From an uncultured bacterium (GTDB lineage: Bacteria > Bacillota_I > Bacilli_A > RF39 > UBA660): a stretch of DNA of 60,958 nt. The stretch is taken from assembly GCA_947646655.1 (NCBI GenBank), contig CANSHI010000001.1, forward strand, positions 189,570-250,527, written 5' to 3'. The position numbers and the translations under genes are program-made. Position 1 is the first letter of the stretch, and every line of letters starts with the position of its first letter. Shown here piece after piece: positions 51,643-60,958 of this stretch. Below the pieces are notes generated by a model, which was given only the letters and a program-made list of their open reading frames with translations, made no database searches and had not been told where the DNA came from.

Positions 51643-52506
51643 TTCTTTAATAATAAAGTCACTTTTACTATAATTTTTAATATTTGCTTCATAAAACTTT
51701 TCTAAGTGGCTCGATTTTGGTTCTAGTTTAATGTCTATTTCATTGATATAACCTTCAGTATCTGTGGCATACGTTTTTACTTCATTCGGTTCGAAATCTA
51801 GTCTTAAGTCTGATGAATCCCAATTGATACGTACACATTTTTTTTCTTCATAAGAATTGGTTAAAATAAGGTTTCCATCTTCACCTTGATCTTTGTAGTC
51901 AGCAATTATTGTTCCTGTCTTTTGGTAGTCTCTATTTAAAGCAAATTCCGCTTTTAATGTTTTTTTATAAGGTGAAGTACTTGTAACATTTAGTTCTACT
52001 ACTGCATGATCGACTTTATTTGTTAAATCGAAATAAAGATCTTTGGATGCAGCTACATTTATCCAACTGTAACCTTTCATTTCACAAGTTGCCTTGTCAA
52101 GATTTTTAACATCTACACCATCATTTGTTTCGTTATAGCACTTTTTATAAGTAGATAATACACCTTCATATATAGAAGATTGATCCATTACACGGCATGA
52201 AGTTTCAGATGATGATTCTTTAACTGTACATGTTACTTTATATGAAATATCGTATTCACTTGAAAGGAAATCGTTTAAATTATTTTTAACATCGAAATAT
52301 ATACGATCTCCATCCCAAAGATTATTAGTAATTTTGCCATTATTTTCTTTTAAGGTATTGCTATCGAAGTAGAAAGCTTTAGATGATAAATAGTAGTTCC
52401 ATACAGAATTATAAGCATATTTGGCATAAGAAATTCCATACTTTGTACCTATCGGAATTAAACACGTAATAAGTATTAAAATTATGTATTTGATCGTCTT
52501 TTTCAT
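51625..52506 (-). CDS. Secreted protein of the GLUG operon
   Basis: 293 residues. Basic start, hydrophobic segment (about 6-24) and YGISYAKYAYNSVWNYYLSS after it. The beta-type ectodomain contains several cysteines (VTCTVKESSSETSC, KKCYNE, ATCEMKG) that could form disulfides and ends IIKEIEECN. No family recognised. It starts 7 bases after the small TasA-like gene and is the last of three co-transcribed genes. Confidence 0.65.
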   Translation of the reverse strand: MKKTIKYIILILITCLIPIGTKYGISYAKYAYNSVWNYYLSSKAFYFDSNTLKENNGKITNNLWDGDRIYFDVKNNLNDFLSSEYDISYKVTCTVKESSSETSCRVMDQSSIYEGVLSTYKKCYNETNDGVDVKNLDKATCEMKGYSWINVAASKDLYFDLTNKVDHAVVELNVTSTSPYKKTLKAEFALNRDYQKTGTIIADYKDQGEDGNLILTNSYEEKKCVRINWDSSDLRLDFEPNEVKTYATDTEGYINEIDIKLEPKSSHLEKFYEANIKNYSKSDFIIKEIEECN

Positions 52507-52513
52507 TTAGCAC

Positions 52514-53053
52514 CTACTTTTCTACTTTTTGGAAGCTTTTAATGTTCAAGTCTATAAAGTCTACTAGTTCTGTATATTCGAGTCCACTATATTCTTTTGG
52601 GAAAGTTACTTTTAACACGTATTCATCTAATACGTTGGTATCATAAGGCATCTCTTGATAAGGTGAATTGCATACTAATTCATTATCAGTATTTCTAGTA
52701 TATGTTTCATCACAAGTCATAATCGGTTCTTCGATACCTTCTTTAAACAACTCTATAATTGTTGGCATGAAGTGAAAAGTCTTAATCGTTATTTGATAGT
52801 TTAAAGTTATATTACTTTTCTTACCTTGAGCATTGTTGCTGACTTGAAAAGAAAACTCTTTAAAGGTGTTAGGTTCTAAGTCTCCGATTGGGACTTCGAA
52901 CTCATCAGTTTTTTCTGCATCAAAAATAAATTTAGCGATTTTTTGATCGGATTGAAGATTACTTTTTGAGTGAAATATAGAATATGTGATGCCTGATGCG
53001 AAAAGGAGAAATATTGCGATTATAAGAATTATTATTAATTTACTTTTTTTCAT
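52514..53053 (-). CDS. Small TasA/camelysin-like secreted protein
   Basis: 179 residues. Short basic start, membrane segment (about 5-22), SGITYSIFHSKSNLQ, then AKFIFDAEKTDEFEVPIGDL and a beta-sandwich with NITLNYQITIKTFHFMPT. One pair of cysteines. The size and order fit camelysin/TasA-type subunits. Shine-Dalgarno AGGAGC. It lies 10 bases downstream of the large GLUG protein, suggesting a minor subunit of the same surface structure. Confidence 0.68.
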   Translation of the reverse strand: MKKSKLIIILIIAIFLLFASGITYSIFHSKSNLQSDQKIAKFIFDAEKTDEFEVPIGDLEPNTFKEFSFQVSNNAQGKKSNITLNYQITIKTFHFMPTIIELFKEGIEEPIMTCDETYTRNTDNELVCNSPYQEMPYDTNVLDEYVLKVTFPKEYSGLEYTELVDFIDLNIKSFQKVEK

Positions 53054-53063
53054 TATATTGCTC

Positions 53064-56000
53064 CTATCTAATTATGAATTTTTTATCTATAGTTCCTATT
53101 TTTTTATTGTTGTCATAAAGTTCGAATGTAAGTTTATAACCGTTTGGTTCAAACTTCGTTAAGTCTAGATTCAGATTGAACTCACTAGTAGAACTATTTA
53201 ATAATTTACTGGCATAATACACCTTGTCGATTACTTTTTCTAGAGGATCTTCTGTATAGTTTTGTAAATCTAAAAGTTTATATGTTTGATCATACGCGGT
53301 AAGTTTATTTTTTTGGTAAAGTGATATTCTTATGTTAGGATTTTCACAGTTACTCAAGTATTTCATTAAAAATTTTAGAGAAACATTTTGATCACTTCGA
53401 TTTAGTATTCGATAGTCACTTTGCTCTTCGATATTAAAGTTATAAGTTTGGTCACTTTTTTGTTTGTCGATGTAGGCTGGAATAGTTATTTCTTCTCTGC
53501 TTTTAAGATTAGAATATAATCCGTCATAAGCACTTACCGATGATATTTTAAAATAGTAAGAACCTTCTTTGAGATTTGTTGAATTAGACGATGTGAATAT
53601 TGTCAACGTTATGTTTTGTTCTGTTCCAACATTTATGCGAGTTATACCATCGTTATTAGGTGAATAATATTTATCACCCACTTTGAAACGAATATTTTTT
53701 AAATATTGTTTTTCTACTGTATTTGAAGATTCATCGATAAGTTTTATTTGTAGACCTTTTAATTTATCATCGAAGGTAGAATCGTATACGGGTATTTCTT
53801 CTTTTAAAGACTTTTCAATATTTAGAGTCAAGTCGACTGTTTCTACTGAATCACTGTTTAAATCGATCGCATTTCCTGAGTAAGATGTACTTATAGTAGG
53901 TATAGAGTCTGAAAGTGTGTGAATATTTATTGCTTTTAATGTACTCTTAATAGTGGAACGTTTTGTAGAGCCATTTGTATCTTGTAGTTCTAAATATATT
54001 TCCATACCTTTTATTCCATTGTTTAAAGTTGTATCTTTTAAGTCTATTATGATAGTAAAATCTTCGTCTGTCGAGTCTATTTTCTCTTCTTTGTAATAAA
54101 CATCCATATTACCTTTTCCAAGTTCTTTAAACTCTGTAAAAGCTATTTTAAGTTTTTCCTCAGTTACTTTGTGAGTATACACTTTTTTGTTTTTATTATC
54201 TTTTAGAGTTATTTTAGTGGACTTAGGAAATGGTACGTTAGCACATAAATAGTGGGATATATTATCTTCGATGTTTTTTAACTCTTTGTATGTAAAATTA
54301 TAAGTTACTTTAGAATGTTCTGTAATATCTCTATCTGTTTCATTACTGCTTCCTATGATCATCTTGTTTAAGGTGTACCCTTCATATACAATATAGTCTG
54401 AATTTGCATAAGTAATATTGTTAGAATTATCGACTACTTTAACATATATTATTTTACTGCCTAATGAATCGATGCTGATTGGCGTTTGATAGTCTTCCCA
54501 AGTAGACGTTTCTAAAGTGGAAATGTTTAGAGGTGTATCACTAAGTAGATATTGAATGGATTTTAACCCCGAAATATCATCAGTAGCCGTTATTGAAAAT
54601 TCAGTATTACTATTTATAAAAGTATTAGATAAATTTTCTGTATAAGTGCTCCATTCTTTATTTAACCCCATAATTTTTACTTCGGGCTTTTCAGAGTCGA
54701 TGATGATTAAATCAGAATTGATATAATATACATGATTATTAGTATCGATTACTTTAGCATATACACAATAACTTCCATTTTCTGTGAGTGAAATCGTTTC
54801 TTCGTAAGGCTCCCAAGAAATGTTTTCTAAATCTTTAGTGCTTAGAAGTTCATCTGAGCGTTGTATATAATAGTAAGCTTCTTTGATCGGTCTAACATTA
54901 GATATTTCTTCAATTCTAAATGCTACATTCGATTGATAATAAATCTTTTTATCGTCAAAACCTAAGCTATTCCAAGAATTAGTCCCTACGTGAAGTGTCG
55001 CGATCGGATTTTGTAAGTCATCTATAAAAAGTGTTGGCAATTCATTTGGTTCATATAGCCAAGCAAAGTTTTGATTCGATTCTTGATTTTCTGCACTTTG
55101 AAATTCGTTAAATTTAAGAGTGTTTATCATGAAATCTTTATTTTTTAGTGTATCACTATTAATAGTATTTACTGTTCCTTCGACATCTTGTTCTTTAAAG
55201 ACATTAGTTCCAATCGAATATACATTGTTAAATGTAACTTTTGAATTTTCTATTTTTTTTATGAATGCATAATTTTTTCCAGCTTCAAAAGAATTTTCTA
55301 TCGTCAGTAAGTTTTGACTATTAAAGACATTTCCTACAAACCCTGAGTTGTTTCCTGAGTTATTATAGGAGTTTTTAATTGTAGAAGTTGTATTAAGGTT
55401 TTCGATCACTCCAACGAGTCCTGAATAGGTAGGTACAGTATTTATATTACCTGAATTATAAGATTGAGTTATATTAATTTTGTCTTTGGCAAGAGCGATC
55501 AGACCTCCTGCGGTATCTGATGCGACTACATTGGCTTTATTGATAGCATTTTCGATCGTGATGTTTTCTCCAACACCGATGAGACCTCCCGTATAGCCTA
55601 TGTTGTACGATAAATTTAAGGTCATATTTGTTAGAGATAGTGCAACTGATGCTTTTATTTCGATACTGTTTGAATAATTATTATCGAGTGTAACTTCAAA
55701 TGTACTATTTTGACATTCAATGTTTTTATCGTTAAGATTAAAGTTAGTCGTACAAGTTCCAGTTAAAGTAGCATTTGTAATTGTGCCATTTTTTTGTCTT
55801 GTAGGTATAACAATATTTTCTGTTTGATTTTCTATTAAATTTAGATCATTTAAAGGCAACTGCTCTGTTTCTTTTTTTATCTCTTTGTTACCAATGACAT
55901 TTCCTGAGAACAAAACATTTTTGATCGTCGCATTAGTAGCGCTTGAAGCAATACCTCCCGTTGTTGAGCCACCTTCTATTAAAGAATTTGTAACATAAAG

Positions 56001-56555
56001 GTTTTTAACTTCTCCTAAAAGATTTGTGAATAATCCCGAATCAGAATTTGAAGAAGTTATATATAGACCATATATGGTATAAAAATTTCCATTGAAGTGC
56101 CCTTTAAAATTATCTAATGAGTTAAAAGAATTAAGAGTTCCAATTTTTATACCTGAAAATTCTTGATTATCGTAGTAGTCATTTGTTTTATTTTTAATAT
56201 AAAATTTACTATTATTTAAAGTATATGTAGGTGTATCTTCGTATGAAAAAAGTCCATTGTTTAAAATTATATCGTTGCTAAGTTCGAAGTATTTTCCTTC
56301 GTAGCTAGTGTTTTTTAGCATATTACTAAAGTATGAAAGCTCTTTTCCAGAAGATATAATATATGGATCACTCTTAGTGCCTGATCCACTTCTATACGAT
56401 GCGGCAACGGTTCCATCCCAAACAGTTGAAATGTCTAATGGGTTACGATTTTTAAATCTTGCTAGACTGGGAAGAAAGGTTATTATAATTCCTGTACATA
56501 CAATTAGAAAAGCTAAAATAAATATTTTTCTATTTCTCAATTTTTTTATGTTCAT
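53064..56555 (-). CDS. Large GLUG-repeat surface protein
   Basis: 1163 residues from the ATG at 56555 (a GTG lies 4 codons upstream). Membrane segment (about 8-26), then GSGTKSDPYIISSGKELSYF and GLUG-type beta-helix units (for example TGGLIGVGENITIENAINKA, AGGLIALAKDKINITQSYNS). The second half has Ig-like or CARDB-like domains (IDSEKPEVKIMGLNKEW, DDISGLKSIQYLLSDTPL) used as stalks. No sorting signal or C-terminal membrane anchor is visible, so it is held by its N-terminus or released. Such proteins are adhesins in other bacteria; that role is inferred. Confidence 0.82.
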   Translation of the reverse strand: MNIKKLRNRKIFILAFLIVCTGIIITFLPSLARFKNRNPLDISTVWDGTVAASYRSGSGTKSDPYIISSGKELSYFSNMLKNTSYEGKYFELSNDIILNNGLFSYEDTPTYTLNNSKFYIKNKTNDYYDNQEFSGIKIGTLNSFNSLDNFKGHFNGNFYTIYGLYITSSNSDSGLFTNLLGEVKNLYVTNSLIEGGSTTGGIASSATNATIKNVLFSGNVIGNKEIKKETEQLPLNDLNLIENQTENIVIPTRQKNGTITNATLTGTCTTNFNLNDKNIECQNSTFEVTLDNNYSNSIEIKASVALSLTNMTLNLSYNIGYTGGLIGVGENITIENAINKANVVASDTAGGLIALAKDKINITQSYNSGNINTVPTYSGLVGVIENLNTTSTIKNSYNNSGNNSGFVGNVFNSQNLLTIENSFEAGKNYAFIKKIENSKVTFNNVYSIGTNVFKEQDVEGTVNTINSDTLKNKDFMINTLKFNEFQSAENQESNQNFAWLYEPNELPTLFIDDLQNPIATLHVGTNSWNSLGFDDKKIYYQSNVAFRIEEISNVRPIKEAYYYIQRSDELLSTKDLENISWEPYEETISLTENGSYCVYAKVIDTNNHVYYINSDLIIIDSEKPEVKIMGLNKEWSTYTENLSNTFINSNTEFSITATDDISGLKSIQYLLSDTPLNISTLETSTWEDYQTPISIDSLGSKIIYVKVVDNSNNITYANSDYIVYEGYTLNKMIIGSSNETDRDITEHSKVTYNFTYKELKNIEDNISHYLCANVPFPKSTKITLKDNKNKKVYTHKVTEEKLKIAFTEFKELGKGNMDVYYKEEKIDSTDEDFTIIIDLKDTTLNNGIKGMEIYLELQDTNGSTKRSTIKSTLKAINIHTLSDSIPTISTSYSGNAIDLNSDSVETVDLTLNIEKSLKEEIPVYDSTFDDKLKGLQIKLIDESSNTVEKQYLKNIRFKVGDKYYSPNNDGITRINVGTEQNITLTIFTSSNSTNLKEGSYYFKISSVSAYDGLYSNLKSREEITIPAYIDKQKSDQTYNFNIEEQSDYRILNRSDQNVSLKFLMKYLSNCENPNIRISLYQKNKLTAYDQTYKLLDLQNYTEDPLEKVIDKVYYASKLLNSSTSEFNLNLDLTKFEPNGYKLTFELYDNNKKIGTIDKKFIIR

Positions 56556-56744
56556 AAAATACACCACTCTTATACGCTTTATCTTATAAATAAATTATAT
56601 CATAATTTCAGTACATTTTATAGTGAAAAATGATAAAATTCGACAATTCTATTTTGTATCTCTATTGCAAAGGTAAACACAGAAAATGTCTCTCTATAGT
56701 TTATGTAGGATTAATACTTTTTTATTGGGGTATTTTTAGCATAC

Positions 56745-56770
56745 AAAAATATGGGCTTTTTTCCCATATT
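56745..56770 (-). terminator. Terminator of the gene at 56848-58779
   Basis: On the minus strand AATATGGG, loop AAAAAAG, CCCATATT and T5. Confidence 0.7.
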
Positions 56771-56847
56771 TATTAAATACGTCATTTTTTAGTACTGGTA
56801 CAACTTTTTCTTTACTCTTTTCTGATCTCATTCAGAACTGTCCAGTC

Positions 56848-58779
56848 CTAGTTTTCATACGGACTTTCTGTCGTACCATTTCCACTCATTGTTCTAACGT
56901 ATTCAGCAGTCAGATTAATAACTGGGGCGACGCCGCCCGCGCTATTAACACTGCTGCCGTTCAAATCGCCGCCGCTACCGACACGAAACACACTAGCACC
57001 ACTACCATTGAAATCATAAGGCGAGAGCGACCAATACCGATTAGCATTTGCTAAATAATTATAAGGATTAGTGCTGAAAAGTATGTTTCCTGCTGCTACT
57101 ATTTCGTCAGCTGTAATTAAGCCTATTTTTTCACTTAAAGATCCATTTCCTTTTTCTGTATCGTCTACTGTAAAGGCATCATTTTTATTTGAACATGTAA
57201 ATATCGGATTAGCATTAGCTTTGTGGTTCCCGCTTGTTGTATCTACAAAGCGTCCAAATGCTCCATATGCTGTTATATTTGTTCCATAGCCCAGTCCTGT
57301 ATCATCTACCCAGCCTGTAATTTCTTTCCCTGGTATGCTTCGATCATTACAGAAAATGGAATCTGCAACATATTGGTCTAGTCCTTTATTTTTGATGTTA
57401 TCTACATACCATTTTTCTAAATTTATTTTTATTGTAGAACTTTCTGTATTAGATTGTGCTTCCTCTTTGCTTGTACTTGCTCTCGTTCCTGCTGGTCCAT
57501 ACATGTAGCCTACATATTTGGCATCCTCATAATTTTCATTGAAAGGTGATTCAAAAGCGACTCTATCATCGTTATCATTATAATCTCCTGTTAAATGTGC
57601 CTTTGTTCCATCAAATATCATCCGTAAAGACCCATCTCCATTAATCCTTATTATTCGCCAATAAAATCCTCCAAACTTAACATAATTGTCTTGCCCTGAA
57701 CCTCTAAAGTAATAGCTTGTACCATAGTCATCTTCTTTAGTATATATGCCATCTTGTGATTCGAATGATTTAAATGTAGAACTAATTTCCTGATATTTTA
57801 CTTTTTCTTTTGTCGAATAATTATCTATTTTTATTATATAGTTTATATTTTCTGTTTCCATATCTTGCACGACTCCCCTTAATATTCCGTCATTTATCCA
57901 GTTCCATCTATAGGGGTTTATGGAATACTTTCCTTTAATTGTTTCTAAACATTCTGAATACTTGCATGTTTGGGGATTAACTAGGCTAAATTTTCCTGTT
58001 TGATTATCAAAAGTGTAAGAATCAGCATATACAACCTCGTAGTCAGCATTATTTGTTTCCATCGAAAATGAATGTGGATAAACAAATTCCATGTATTCTT
58101 TTGCTATTGGAGAAGTTTTGCCAAAATCCGGTGTCTCATTGATCTTAAGACTTTCATCCTCGGGTAAGGGTGTTTTATCCATTATAGAAGCAACAATTTT
58201 TGGTACTATGCCTTCTTTTTTATATTCTCCTATAGTTAGTTTTAATGAATAACTTGCATCCATGTTATAATTTTGGTTCTCTTCTTTATTTAAGAAAGTT
58301 ATAGTTAACTTGTATTGATCAGTACTATTTGCTTTTATGTTTATATCTTGTTTTATTATTAAACTATATAACTTTAATTCACTAAATCTTAAAGGTGTCT
58401 CTGCTACTATTACTTCGTTTGTAGTAGTGTTTTCTATTTTATAGACTAAATCATCATTTAAAAAACTGTTAAATAGTTCTTTGAAGTATAGATTAAAGCT
58501 TAAATCACGTGAAGATGTGTTGGTGATTTCGAAAATTTTTTCGACACTTTCGCCAGGTGCTAAATCTTTGTTGATGTTCGCACAACTTTCTTCGTTAGAT
58601 GAAGCACAGTCTTTGTATATCAGCTTAAGGTCTTTAAGTGTTTCTACTTCTACGATCTCATTTTCAGAGCGTACGTTTACTGCCCAGGCGTAGCTTACGA
58701 ATAAGCCTAGTATTGTTATTGATAAAACGAGTAGGCCTGAGTAAAGAACTAACTTTTTACTGTTTTCTTTTTTTTTCAT
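56848..58779 (-). CDS. Secreted TasA-like/FYWRII surface protein, long form
   Basis: 643 residues. Membrane segment (about 10-31), SYAWAVNVRSENEIVEVETL, a first beta region with a TNTSSRDLSFNLYFKELFNS segment, an inserted central region (about 200-330), then SYYFRGSGQDNYVKFGGFYW, RMIFDGTKAH, YWSLSPYDFNGSG, a PVINLTAEY segment and NGTTESPY. Same plan as the tandem copies but longer. The DNA near the end (56930-57010) is unusually GC-rich (GGGGCGACGCCGCCCGCG), unlike the rest, which hints at local transfer or gene conversion. Shine-Dalgarno AGGAGG. Confidence 0.82.
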   Translation of the reverse strand: MKKKENSKKLVLYSGLLVLSITILGLFVSYAWAVNVRSENEIVEVETLKDLKLIYKDCASSNEESCANINKDLAPGESVEKIFEITNTSSRDLSFNLYFKELFNSFLNDDLVYKIENTTTNEVIVAETPLRFSELKLYSLIIKQDINIKANSTDQYKLTITFLNKEENQNYNMDASYSLKLTIGEYKKEGIVPKIVASIMDKTPLPEDESLKINETPDFGKTSPIAKEYMEFVYPHSFSMETNNADYEVVYADSYTFDNQTGKFSLVNPQTCKYSECLETIKGKYSINPYRWNWINDGILRGVVQDMETENINYIIKIDNYSTKEKVKYQEISSTFKSFESQDGIYTKEDDYGTSYYFRGSGQDNYVKFGGFYWRIIRINGDGSLRMIFDGTKAHLTGDYNDNDDRVAFESPFNENYEDAKYVGYMYGPAGTRASTSKEEAQSNTESSTIKINLEKWYVDNIKNKGLDQYVADSIFCNDRSIPGKEITGWVDDTGLGYGTNITAYGAFGRFVDTTSGNHKANANPIFTCSNKNDAFTVDDTEKGNGSLSEKIGLITADEIVAAGNILFSTNPYNYLANANRYWSLSPYDFNGSGASVFRVGSGGDLNGSSVNSAGGVAPVINLTAEYVRTMSGNGTTESPYEN

Positions 58780-58817
58780 TGTGATCCTCCTAGTTTAATA
58801 TACTTCTTCTATTATGA

Positions 58818-58846
58818 ATTTTATCATCTTTTGTGTTATAAAACAA
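58818..58846 (-). promoter_or_regulatory. Promoter of the gene at 56848-58779
   Basis: TTGTTT (58846-58841), 17-base spacer, TAAAAT (58823-58818) on the minus strand. It follows the terminator of the previous unit. Confidence 0.55.
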
Positions 58847-58861
58847 GTCTTAATAAAAAAA

Positions 58862-58878
58862 CTACTTTTAAAAAGTAG
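58862..58878 (-). terminator. Terminator of the SipW unit at the right edge
   Basis: On the minus strand CTACTTT, loop TTA, AAAGTAG and T7. Confidence 0.75.
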
Positions 58879-58886
58879 AATTGTAA

Positions 58887-59711
58887 TTAACTAGCTTGAG
58901 CGACATCGGCATCAACTTTAAATTTAAAAGTGTATGAAGATCCTTGTTGTTCATTGGGGATGTTTACCCCTATCCAAAATATTACTTTAAAATCAGTTTT
59001 GCTATCTTTATTTTGAGTTCCCTTTGTAAGTAGCATTGTGCCATCTTCTTCTACTGGAAGATCTGCTAAAGTGCCTATATTGCTCTCATAATATTTGCCA
59101 GTTGAAGAGTCTTTATATGTGTATTTATATTTTATATATTCTTTATCGATTAGCTTATCATCCTTATTGTTTAAAGGTGCTAGGTAGACATAGTAATTTA
59201 CTAAATAGTTTAAATCTGGTACTTCACTGGAATCGTTTTTAATTGTAAACTCTTCGGGTGGATTTTGTAAGCCAGTTGAATCTTTAACACTCATTTGGTC
59301 ATAGAGGCTTACTATGCTTTGTTCTTTATAGTCTACTTTTACAAGTGAACTTAATTCTTCGTTAAAGTCTATATTATTTTTTGTAGGATCGAGATTAAAT
59401 TTAATAAACGAATACGTTTGATACGCGGTGAAGACAAAAGTTCCCGATAATATTATTCCAAATATGAAAATTAGAAAAGCAAGAGGTCTATTTTCATCTA
59501 GAAGAGATTCCCAAACTTCGTCGGTTCTTTTAGCAATAGTCTTTTCTGTAAAGTTTCCTACATTGATAGTAGCATAAGCTTTTTCGAGGGCTTTGTTTAT
59601 CTTTTTTCTTTTATTTTTAGCTTTTATCGTATCATCGTTCTCGATGTCTTTTAAAGTTTCTTCTGCAACTTTTATGGCTTCTTTTAGTAAGCTTAAGTCT
59701 ATGTCTTTCAT
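58887..59711 (-). CDS. Membrane protein with TasA-like ectodomain, paired with SipW
   Basis: 274 residues. Unlike the other surface proteins it begins with a 75-residue cytoplasmic helical part (AEETLKDIENDDTIKAKNKR), followed by one membrane segment (about 76-98) and a beta-type ectodomain ending KFKVDADVAQAS. The cytosolic part could contact other export components. Shine-Dalgarno CGAGGTG. It lies 18 bases after the SipW gene. Confidence 0.68.
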   Translation of the reverse strand: MKDIDLSLLKEAIKVAEETLKDIENDDTIKAKNKRKKINKALEKAYATINVGNFTEKTIAKRTDEVWESLLDENRPLAFLIFIFGIILSGTFVFTAYQTYSFIKFNLDPTKNNIDFNEELSSLVKVDYKEQSIVSLYDQMSVKDSTGLQNPPEEFTIKNDSSEVPDLNYLVNYYVYLAPLNNKDDKLIDKEYIKYKYTYKDSSTGKYYESNIGTLADLPVEEDGTMLLTKGTQNKDSKTDFKVIFWIGVNIPNEQQGSSYTFKFKVDADVAQAS

Positions 59712-59729
59712 TAGTTCACCTCGTTATTT

Positions 59730-60806
59730 TTATTTTCTTCTTCTTAAAGGTATTCTGCTATTTGTCTCTTTTTCTACTTCTACATTGTTTTTTAATTTAA
59801 TAGGAATTTGAGGCAGGTCGTTTACTTTTGGTATGGAATTTGAATCATCAAAATCTTCTTTAATAATATCTTCTAGGGTTAAACCAGCTTCTTTGTTGGC
59901 ATTATTATTAACAAGTGGAAGTTCACTTGTGTTTTCTTTAACTTTTCCGTCTTCATCAACTTTTGGAAGTTCTACTGTATCAATATTTTTATCTTCTTCA
60001 ATAGGTTCAAGAACGACATTGGTAATACTTTTTGGTTCTAAAACAGGTTCAAGTATAACATCACTGATTTTTTTGGTTTCAGTTTTTGAATCGATTATAT
60101 CATCAATTTTAATCGGATCATTTTCTTTTTCTATTGGTTCATCACTGTTTACTGGTTTGACATTTTCAATTTTATTTTTAAGCACATAAAGTTTAAATAT
60201 TTTGATCATGTCAAATATAATAATTGCTAATGCTGGAATAAATACAACAATAAACCATCCCATTTTTGTCGCTAGAAAAAACTGTAAGCGACCTAATGCT
60301 GGTATTCTACCTACTACTTTTCCTACGAGATTGTGCTGAGTTACTGTGCCACCATCTTTGCTACCATTATTATCACCTTTAGTGATAAGCTGATATTCGC
60401 CATTTTCTCCTTTAGTAATTCCTACGACACGGTGTGTGACTGTTAAGCCGTAGTTGATATCCCAATTAGAGATAAATGTTACAATGTCCCCTACTTTAAT
60501 TTTGCTAATATCTTCATCTATTGCAACTACGACATCATATACACTTACGTTTGGTTCCATACTACCACTTATAATAGTATATAAACCGAATGGAGCTGTA
60601 TACTCTTGTCCTCTTTTGTTGAAAGAATTAGCTTTTATATTAAAGTAAAACATGAATGCTCCGACTATTAATAACATCACTAAAATAATAGAACATGCAA
60701 CAGATAAGAATTTTGTTATCATTCGATAAAGATAAGTCTTTTTAATTGCACGAATTATTTTTTGAAGTCGGTGAAAAAATTGATTTGTATTACCCTTTTT
60801 ATCCAT
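59730..60806 (-). CDS. sipW: SipW-type signal peptidase with long cytoplasmic tail
   Basis: 358 residues, start at 60806 set by GGTGA. Membrane segment (about 31-55), SGSMEPNVSVYD with Ser 82, VTHRVVGI with His 125, KGDNNGSKDG with Asp 145, second membrane segment (about 185-210), and a 140-residue acidic, Pro/Val-rich tail with repeats of the form (I/L)-x-x-V-x-L-(E/D)-P (SDVILEPVLEP, TNVVLEPIEE). The tail is short compared with the fusion at 44747-46876. All three catalytic positions are present. Confidence 0.9.
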   Translation of the reverse strand: MDKKGNTNQFFHRLQKIIRAIKKTYLYRMITKFLSVACSIILVMLLIVGAFMFYFNIKANSFNKRGQEYTAPFGLYTIISGSMEPNVSVYDVVVAIDEDISKIKVGDIVTFISNWDINYGLTVTHRVVGITKGENGEYQLITKGDNNGSKDGGTVTQHNLVGKVVGRIPALGRLQFFLATKMGWFIVVFIPALAIIIFDMIKIFKLYVLKNKIENVKPVNSDEPIEKENDPIKIDDIIDSKTETKKISDVILEPVLEPKSITNVVLEPIEEDKNIDTVELPKVDEDGKVKENTSELPLVNNNANKEAGLTLEDIIKEDFDDSNSIPKVNDLPQIPIKLKNNVEVEKETNSRIPLRRRK

Positions 60807-60958
60807 ACTGTTCACCAATTATAAGTATATATTAATCTGAGAGAAAAAACAAGGATATTTTACAAAAGTGAGACAAAATTTTAAAAATTCTCAATTGCAA
60901 AAGTAAAATCTACAACTAAGGGGATTAGAGGTAGAAGTAACTTGTTCAAATTCCAAGG

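Noticed and set aside
60880..60958. A partial tRNA at the right edge (TTCAAAT loop-like sequence)
   Set aside because: The flanking stem does not pair properly and no D or anticodon arm is visible. The last 140 bases hold no supported feature.
1..60958. CRISPR arrays, rRNA genes, prophage, or a replication origin
   Set aside because: No regularly spaced repeats, rRNA sequence, phage structural genes or DnaA-box cluster was seen.

Overview
The window is low-GC DNA of a Bacillota-type genome. No single gene fixes the lineage. The content (ileS under a T-box, archaeal-type proS, ScpAB, HU, Rel, ComN, SpoIVA, many SipW/TasA-like proteins) suggests an uncultured gut lineage of the Bacilli, such as order RF39 or relatives; that placement is inference. 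The genome uses the standard code: Trp is TGG throughout, and several housekeeping genes end in TGA. The spoIVA-hup order, the rel-dtd order and comN near rel match Bacillus. SpoIVA and a CotF-like coat protein suggest spore formation or its recent loss.

Layout. 1-12.3 kb: start of rpsJ (the ribosomal-protein operon runs off the left edge), an isolated surface protein, a two-gene unit with an HExxH protein, ileS with T-box, an [FeFe]-hydrogenase-like protein, proS, and a sortase-B-like protein that lacks all three catalytic residues. 12.3-18.6 kb: an accessory stretch beside tRNA-Leu(CAA), with small coat-like genes, an N-formylglutamate-amidohydrolase-like/C39-like pair, a gene broken by one in-frame TGA, an IS1182-like remnant with perfect 18-bp ends, and a divergent stand-alone copy of ribosomal protein uS11. 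18.6-33 kb: mostly core genes (galE, scpB, scpA, hup, spoIVA, dtd, rel, comN, a MerR/YbjQ pair, a D,D-carboxypeptidase, a GIY-YIG protein), with two surface proteins inserted.

33-61 kb is dominated by cell-surface export. It holds three SipW-type signal peptidases (Ser/His type), one signal-peptidase-like protein without the active-site serine, and more than a dozen secreted or membrane-anchored proteins with short N-terminal anchors of the TasA/camelysin style. At its centre is a five-gene unit (46.9 to 40.3 kb) of near-abutting genes: a SipW fused to a large cytoplasmic domain, a membrane-anchored McrB-like AAA+ ATPase, a DUF2357/McrC-like protein without an evident nuclease domain, a second SipW, and a secreted protein. 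It looks like an ATP-driven module tied to secretion or assembly of the surface proteins rather than a restriction system.

Two surface-protein transcription units (23.2 and 50.8 kb) have near-identical promoters with a run of ten G between the -35 and -10 boxes, a classic design for phase variation by slipped-strand mispairing. With the tandem paralogues at 47.6-50.8 kb, this points to a variable surface layer or fibre system.
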